Part shown: in pieces, positions 57,504 to 64,000 of the stretch
Layout: each line of letters begins with the position of its first letter
How positions within the stretch are numbered: the stretch's first letter is position 1
Assembly (NCBI RefSeq): GCF_050003625.1
Contig: NC_134399.1
Coordinates: forward strand, 147,616,473 to 147,680,472
Direction: 5' to 3'
From: Haematobia irritans
Taxonomy: Eukaryota > Arthropoda > Insecta > Diptera > Muscidae
DNA: 64,000 bases
Program-made: the position numbers and the translations under genes
The notes under the pieces: generated by a model
What the model was told of the DNA's origin: nothing
Seen by the model: the letters and a program-made list of their open reading frames with translations, nothing else
Database searches by the model: none

Positions 57504-58165
57504 TCACTTATACGGAATAGTACTATCGCATTTGAAGGATTCTTCTTATAATACAAACAAGGACAATGAATTTATCTTTCCTTCTATGGGTTTTAGAAAA
57601 TAACCTTCATTTTATGTGTTATCTACATAAGTGAGTATAGATCACATCGTCTGAGTCAGTTAAAAAAATAATACTACAATAGGGTCAAAGTTATATGATA
57701 CACATTTAGTCTTTGTCTATTGTTTCTTAATTGTTTCCGCATCCCAATTAATCGGAAAGATCTAGAAATATATGATGAACTGGAAAATAATGATGATAGA
57801 TTAATTTGAGTAATTGACTGTATGAGTACAAGATCCATAATAGAATTTTTCTTCAGCAATATTATCTAAAGGTCACTATATATGAAAACAAGTTGGCTGA
57901 TATGTAATGCAACATAGTAAAGCGCTAAGTTTTTCAGTGTTCTCATTTTATTGTTCAAAAGCAACGAATGTCGGAGATTTGGTCGAATTGGCTACCCTTA
58001 GTATGAATTTTCTTCAATTGGCCGAAAAAAACCATCACACGCTGCAGGAAAATGGCTCTGCGATATTTTGGTCCAATCGCTTTAGTAGTTTTTAGTTCCA
58101 ACCTTACTCCCCAAAATATCCTAGCCTAGCTGACGGATTGAGATCCGCAGATTTTGTGAATACAT
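57504..58165 (+). repeat. Local tandem duplication, copy 1
   Basis: About 662-bp unit. Its first 230 bp (ACTTATACGGAATAGTACTA onward) recur at 58166-58393 with scattered differences. It contains the unoccupied version (57745-57765) of the site where copy 2 carries a D element, and a mariner fossil at about 57930-58140. Confidence 0.8.
57930..58140 (-). pseudogene. Mariner-type transposase fossil, C-terminal piece
   Basis: The minus strand shows remains of the last catalytic segment (SADLNPS for the family's SPD.NP) and the C-terminal tail. Its counterpart in copy 2 is at 60640-60800. Confidence 0.5.
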
Positions 58166-58430
58166 ATGAATCACTTATACGGAATAGTTCTATCTCCTAT
58201 GAAGGATTCTTCTTATAATACAAACAAGGTCAATGAATTTATTTGTCCTTATATTGGTTTTAGAAAATATCCTTCACTTTAGGTGTTATTTACATAAGTA
58301 GATCAAATCTCCTGAGTAAGATCGAAAATTAATACTACAATAGTGTCCAAATTATATGATACACATTTAGTTTTTGTCTATTGCTTCTTAATTGGCTTAA
58401 AAGCCTTCCGCATTGAAAAGCCCAATTAAT
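58166..58430 (+). repeat. Local tandem duplication, copy 2 (left part)
   Basis: Matches 57504-57756 up to CCCAATTAAT; then the D element intervenes and the copy resumes at about 60621 (AAGATCTAGAAATATATGAT). Confidence 0.8.
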
Positions 58431-60620
58431 AACAAGTATATACGGCCGTAAGTTCGGCCAGGCCGAATCTTATGTACCCTCCACCATGGATTGCGTAGGA
58501 ACTTCTACTAAAGGCTGTCATCCACAATCGAATTACTTGGGTTGCGATAACACTTGCCGATGGCAAGGTATCGTAAAACTTTTTAACACTGTCTTCTAAA
58601 TTGTAAGTTAGCCCATACGGGGTATATATTAAACAAAAAAAGGCCGATTAAATACGTATATAATCTAGTTTGACAAAATTTTCTATAGAAATAAAATTTT
58701 GACAAAATTTTCTATAGAAATAAAATTTTGACAAAATTTTCTATAGAAATAAAATTTTGACAAAATTTTCTATAGAAATAAAAATTTGACAAAATTTTCT
58801 ATAGAAATAAAAACTTGACAAAATTTTCTATAGAAATAAAATGTTGACAAAATTTTCTATGGAAGTAAAATGTTGACAGAATTTTCTATAGCAATACAAT
58901 TTTGACAAAAATTTCTATAGAAATAAAATGTTGACAAAATATTGTATAGAAATAAAATTTTGACAAAATTTTGTATAGAAATAAAATGTTGACAAAATTT
59001 TCTACAGAAATAAATTTTTTACAAAATTTTCTATAGAAATAAAATTTTGACAAACATTTCTATAGAAATAAACTTTTGACAAAACTTTCTATAGAAATGA
59101 AATTTTAACAAAACTTTCTATAGTAATAAAATTTGACAAAATTTTCGATGGAAATAAAGTTTAGGTAGATTACAAAATTTTCTATAGAAATAAAATTTTG
59201 ACAACATTTTCTATGGAAATAAAATTTTGACAAACATTTGTATAGAAATAAACTTTTGACAAAACTTTCTATAGAAATGAAATTTTGACAAAACTTTCTA
59301 TAGTAATAAAATTTGACAAAATTTTCTATGGAAATAAAGTTTTGGTAGATTATTTTTGGCGATATGGACCAATTTTTGTGTAATAAGTCATCGGCTATAT
59401 ATAACTAAAGACCGATATGGACCAATTTTTACATGGCTGTTAGAGGCCATATATTGACAAAATGTACCAAATTTCAACCGTATCGGATGACTTTTGCTCC
59501 TCCAAGAGGTTCCGGACGTCAAATCTGGGGAAGGTTTATATGGGAACTATATATAATTATGGACCGATATGGACCAATTTTTGCATGGTTGTTAGAGACC
59601 ATATACTAACACCATGTACCAAATTTCAACCGGATCGGATGAATTTTGCTCTTCCAAGAGGCTCCGGAGTTCAAATCTGGGGATCGGTTTATATGGGGGC
59701 TATATATAATTATGGACCGATATGGACCAATTTTTGCATGGTTATGAGAGGCCGTAAACTAACATCAGGTACCAAATTTCAACCGTATCGGATGAATTTT
59801 GCCCCTCCAAGAGGCTCCGGAGGTCAAATCTGGGGATCGGTTTATATGGGGGCTATATATAATTATGGACCGATATGGACCAATTTTTGCATGGTTGTTA
59901 AAAACCGTATACTAAGACCACGTACTAAATTTCAACCGGATCGGATGAATTTTGCTCCTCCAAGAGGCTCCGGTGGTCAAATCTGGGGATCGGTTTATAT
60001 GGGAGCTATATATAATTATGGACCGATATGGACCAATTTTTGCATGGTTGTTTGGGGCCGTATACTAACATCAGGTACCAAATTTCAACCGGATCGGATG
60101 AATTTTGCCCCTCCAAAAGTCTCCGGAGGTCAAATCTGGGGATCGGTTTATATGGGGGCTATATATAATTATGGACCGATATGGACCAATTTTTGCATGG
60201 TTGTTAGAGACCGTATACTAAGACCACGTAGCAAATTTCAACCGGATCGGATGAATTTTGCTGCTCCGGGAGGCTCCCCAAGCCAAATTTGGGGATCGGT
60301 TTATATGGGGGCTATACGTAAACGTGGTCCGATATGGCCCATTTTCAATACCATCCGACCTACATCAATAACAACTACTTGTGCCAAGTTTCAAGTCGAT
60401 AGCTTGTTTCGTTCGGAAATTAGCGTGATTTCCACAGACGGACGGACAGCCGGACAGACGGACGGACAGACGGACGGACGGACGGACATGCGTAGATCGA
60501 CTCAGAATTTCACCACGACCCAGAATATATATACTTTATGGGGTCTTAGAGCAATATTTCGATGTGTTACAAACGGAATGACAAAGTTAATATACCCCCA
60601 TCCTATGGTGGAGGGTATAA
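58431..60620 (+). repeat. D-family element, complete reference copy
   Basis: 2.2 kb. Hairpin end AACAAGTATATACGGCCGTA with TTCGGCCAGGCCGAA, then CCATCCACAATCG-type sequence; about 23 units of 29 bp (58674-59350, core TTTCTATAGAAA); about six units of roughly 155 bp (59400-60310); a GGAC microsatellite (60437-60487); and the closing end TCCTATGGTGGAGGGTATAA. The 389-codon frame at 59462-60631 is the tandem array. No protein is encoded. It resembles Drosophila mini-me/DINE-type Helitron derivatives in layout (inference). Confidence 0.85.
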
Positions 60621-60636
60621 AAAAGATCTAGAAATA

Positions 60637-61800
60637 TATGATGAGCTGCCGGAGATTTGGTCGAATTGGATGCCCTTAGTATGAATTGTCTTCAATTGGC
60701 CGAAAAAAAACCCATCACACACTGCATGAAAAGGGCTCTTCTGTATTTTGGTCCTTACTCCCCAAAATATCTCAGGGGTAAAATTCCAACGGATTGAGAT
60801 ACGCAGATTTTGGTGGTCATTGTGCCGGAGAAATGAAGCGAGGAAACCATTTTTGAATCCATTTTAGTTTATGCGGTGGTGCTGTGTCCTGTTACAATGT
60901 TCGTGGTCTGCGTCCGTAAATTTTGTTTGCCTTAAGGACATTTTTCTCATAATATTCAGCAATTTTGTTGATAAATGGGAGCCACCGTGGTGCAATGGTT
61001 AGCATGCCCGCATTGCATACACAAGGTCGTGGGTTCGATTCCTGCTTCGACTGAACACCAAAAAGTTTTTCAGCGGTAGATTATCTCACCTCAGTAATGC
61101 TGGTGACATTTCTGAGGGTTTCAAAGCTTCTCTAAGTAGTTTCACTACAATGTGGAACGCCGTTCGGACTCTGCTATAAAAAGGAGGTCCCTTGTCATTG
61201 AGCTTAACATGGAATCGGGCAGCACTCAGTGATAAGAGAGAAGTTCACCATTGTCGTATCACAATGGACAGAATAGTCTAAGTGAGCCTGATACATCGGA
61301 CTGCCACCTAACCTAACCTAGTTGATAAATCCGAGCGGGTAGCGACCATCGCCCGTTACAGCGCCAACACCATAATAATCGGCGACGCTTTGAAAAATGA
61401 AGGTGTAAATTTTCGGAAGACTTCTTTGGCAAGTACTGCTCAATTTGGAATGGGTTCTCATTGAAGAAAACCAAACTCGGTAACTGACTACATTCGTGTA
61501 AACGAATTAAATTCGATCATCCTGTCTAACTTTTCTTGTGGATCGGTGATGTCTTGAATTTTTTGGAACTTCAATGGCTTATGTCCAAGCATTTTCCAAT
61601 ATTTGTCGCATCCGTGTTCTCGATATGTACAGCGTGAATTTCGATCATCTCTTGCCTTTACTTTTCGGAATATTTCTGTTGTTGTTACCGTTATTTTCGC
61701 CCACTTTTTTGTAACAATGCAACACTGTCAGTATGGTAACGAGCAATGGTACGAGAAAACAGATTTACTAACGTTTAACTATAGCCACATGTGATTTATC
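60637..61800 (-). pseudogene. Mariner-type transposase fossil split by a SINE
   Basis: Minus-strand transposase remains on both sides of the SINE at 60977-61320. Right part (61331-61800): N-terminal and first catalytic region, with KPLKFQKIQDITDPQEKL and LALxRAMVATR/GDGRYPL-type readings. Left part (60640-60966): KIAEYYEKNVLKAN, YGRRPRTL, then the second catalytic aspartate in QDTAPPHK and the worn C-terminus. Removing the SINE and one GTTGATAAAT restores continuity at the family's F-I-N segment. Stops and shifts throughout. Confidence 0.75.
60977..61320 (+). repeat. tRNA-derived SINE, full length with target duplication
   Basis: 344 bp: head GGGAGCCACCGTGGTGCAAT, B box GGTTCGATTCC, body, and tail CACCTAACCTAACCTA. 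Flanked by GTTGATAAAT on both sides (60967-60976 and 61321-61330), proving insertion by retroposition. Best reference copy in the window. Confidence 0.96.
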
Positions 61801-64000
61801 AGCCAAATATAGAAGCTTTTCTAAGCTTGTGAGCAATAAAAAAAACTGGAAGAAATCTGTCCGCTGTCAGATGAACGGTCTAGAAATGATAACATCCTGA
61901 AGTATCTACACGGACGAAAAAGACTGTTTTTCATATATTTAACCGATTTCTTTAACCGATCCGATTCCTGCCATCAAGGAAATTATTTTTAATTTTAACA
62001 ACAGAGTTTCGGATCCAAGAGGTATTGCCTTTTAAATTTCCAGCTATATTATGAAAAAAATTTTGATCCTGCTCATCCAATTGCTGTTTCTATTATCCTG
62101 TTTCCGCGCACTTACCGTCCATGGTGGCACTTTCATTTGACCCATCTGCTTATATATGTTGAACCTTATTGAGTAGCCCTTACTGACTCAACGGGGTCCC
62201 TTCTGACCCATCTCGAATAACTACCTTGGGAGTCCTTTCTGACTCGATGTGGTCCTTACTGACCTATAGGGTCCCTTCTGGCCCACTGGAAATATTGAAT
62301 TATATTTAATTGAATTGAAAAGTTATATTTTGTAATGTAATTTTGTAATTTTGTAAATATAATATGCTTCGATGCAAACATATATTAATTTAGAAATAGC
62401 CTATAAACATATATGTGCTTAGAAAGAGAGCCCTAGAGAGTATGCTTTAAGTAAAAGAATGGAAGTATCCAATTGGTGCCTTAAAAATATATATACACAA
62501 AGAAAATTTCATTAAAATTTTTTACTAATAGTGTATCTCTAAGGTGAAGCATAATATGTTTGAACTATACAGACAATATTTTGTTTGGACCAATCCTGAA
62601 AATGTATATGCTTGAAACTAAATGTGTTTGGGGTATATGTTACAGAAGCTATTTTTTAGATGGCATTAAAATTCCCTTTGGTGGATGTGATAAACACTTC
62701 GAAGTCATACTATACAGTAAGCTTTTGGCTTAATATTGGAGAAGGGGTTAGAAAAGATAAAATGGACAAAAAGTTTTGACTAAATAGAAAATTGAGTTGT
62801 GGTCAAATTTCCTTTTAAATATAAAAAAACAGCAATTTGCCTTTCTGAGTGCAAATTAGGAGGGAGGGTACCGAAACCTTTAATACCATTTAATATCTGT
62901 TACCTTTAGTTATATTGAAGGATGCGAGGGCATAGCAGCACAGGGCGGTTTTATGTAATATCAGATAATGACGACGCCGACATTAGCAAAAAATGTTAGC
63001 AAACATATAGATCCAGGCATTTTACATGCCATCATCTATTGAATCTTTGGATTAAAAACAAAAAAGTTTCAAAAATGGTATAAGGCTTATTGTGAGGATT
63101 TTTCATCTCAGGTTTAGAGTCATTTTGATAATAGGAAAACCTATTTTACTTTGGCGTATCTCTTGTAAATTCGAATTTGTAAACTGGTATTTATTCGTAC
63201 GTAAATAAATTTATCAACATATCGAAGAAAGAGATTGCAAATCCGATATATGAGATCTGCATTTGAATTTTAATTTTATAAAGCATATATGGTTTGTTAA
63301 AATGACTTTAGTTTATTGAAGCCACCTTTTTGACTCGATATCAATACCAAAAACTCTTTAGGGAAGTGAAAATCTTCGGATCAAAGTATACCTTTTTCTG
63401 TGTGTGATTTATGACACTTAGTCCCTCTAAATTTATTTATTTTATAAAGCCGCAATAATTTACCTGTCTGCCTAAACTAACTCATACTATTTCAGAATCC
63501 TGAATACTCAGTTTAGTTGATGGAATATATAGGAATTTTATAATTGGGTATTGAGGAAACAGTCATAAGTAAGCATGAAACAACATTCTTACCATAACCA
63601 AAGTTGCATTGCAGGGTTTGGTTTTAAACCATAATCTTATCGACCTAGTCATCATCAGAGTTTCCTACCAGAAAATATTGATGTTATAGAACAATTGTGT
63701 TCTATTCAAATATGTATTTGACTACAATCATTCCTAGCCCCATGAGTTTCTGAGTCAAACATCAATTCTAACAAATCACATATACGCTAGCTAATGTTAT
63801 TCTTAGTGCGTTTACTTTTACATTTACTCGAAATTTTATTGCCAATTTATTGGTAAATATACGAAGTTGTACAGATGTATGCTTGTGGGACTCTTTATCA
63901 CTCTCTCTCTCTCTCTCTCCATGCTTTATCAATCCTACTTTTCTCAAACAGATTCAAATTCAATTGAAGTCAAAACAAGACATTCTTATACTCTTCAAAA
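61801..64000. other. Mostly unique non-coding DNA
   Basis: No gene recognised. About 62170-62290 has loose repeats of GGGTCCCTTCTGACCCAT. About 63300-63410 is a worn B-MITE piece (CGATATCAATACCAAAAACT). A (CT)n tract lies at 63900-63920. Confidence 0.45.

Noticed and set aside
58674..59350. CRISPR-like regular array
   Set aside because: Units are contiguous with no unique spacers, in a eukaryotic repeat element.
59462..60631. 389-codon open frame on the plus strand
   Set aside because: D-family tandem units read through, including the GGAC microsatellite and closing end. No start context or homologous protein outside D copies.
60977..61050. tRNA gene suggested by A and B boxes
   Set aside because: Part of a repeated SINE with body, tail and target duplication; the arms do not fold into a proper cloverleaf with a clear anticodon loop.

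Overview
The window looks like nuclear DNA of a calyptrate (muscid-type) fly. It is AT-rich, shows no host gene with confidence, and is packed with dispersed fly-type repeats: a tRNA-derived SINE, Tc1/mariner fossils, MITEs and long repeat elements carrying GGAC/GACA microsatellites. A decayed mariner at 2973-4227 is so close to Himar1, first described from the horn fly, that Haematobia or a relative is a reasonable guess. This is inference; the sequence does not name the species.

The most important object is a complete Polinton/Maverick at 36467-50648 (14,182 bp). It begins AG and ends CT, is flanked by the 6-bp duplication GGCGTT, and its outermost 168 bp are identical in inverted orientation. 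It sits inside an older host repeat (34417-36466 plus 50655-50909). It carries 14 genes, nearly all open: a retroviral-type integrase with chromodomain, an A32-like packaging ATPase, an adenain-like cysteine protease, a double-jelly-roll major capsid protein, a single-jelly-roll penton protein, and a minor-capsid-like protein with a phospholipase A2 domain. Accessory genes include a membrane-anchored BIR (IAP-like) protein, a zinc-finger/Gln-rich protein and several unknowns. The protein-primed DNA polymerase (PolB) usual in Polintons is absent, so this is a virion-competent-looking but polymerase-less element with an anti-apoptotic-type cargo gene. Packaging, integration and capsid genes run rightward in a tight block (41770-46678); the PLA2 protein and protease run leftward from a shared 109-bp divergent promoter region. 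Several neighbours are only 2-5 nt apart, suggesting polycistronic transcripts.

Layout: 1-2972 repeats and unique DNA; 2973-4227 mariner; 4228-12868 SINEs, MITEs (including a clean 854-bp hAT-type MITE inside a SINE) and unique DNA; 12869-36466 long repeat elements of three architecturally similar families (called D, E and F here, with about 150-bp internal tandem repeats), mariner fossils and a five-deep nest of insertions at 20245-22660; 36467-50648 the Polinton; 50655-64000 more D elements, MITEs, mariner fossils, a local tandem duplication and unique DNA. The long apparent reading frames in D, E and F come from tandem repeats whose period keeps one frame open, not from genes.

Family assignments rest on motifs and recall, with no database search. 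Repeat edges are approximate unless target duplications or terminal repeats are stated.
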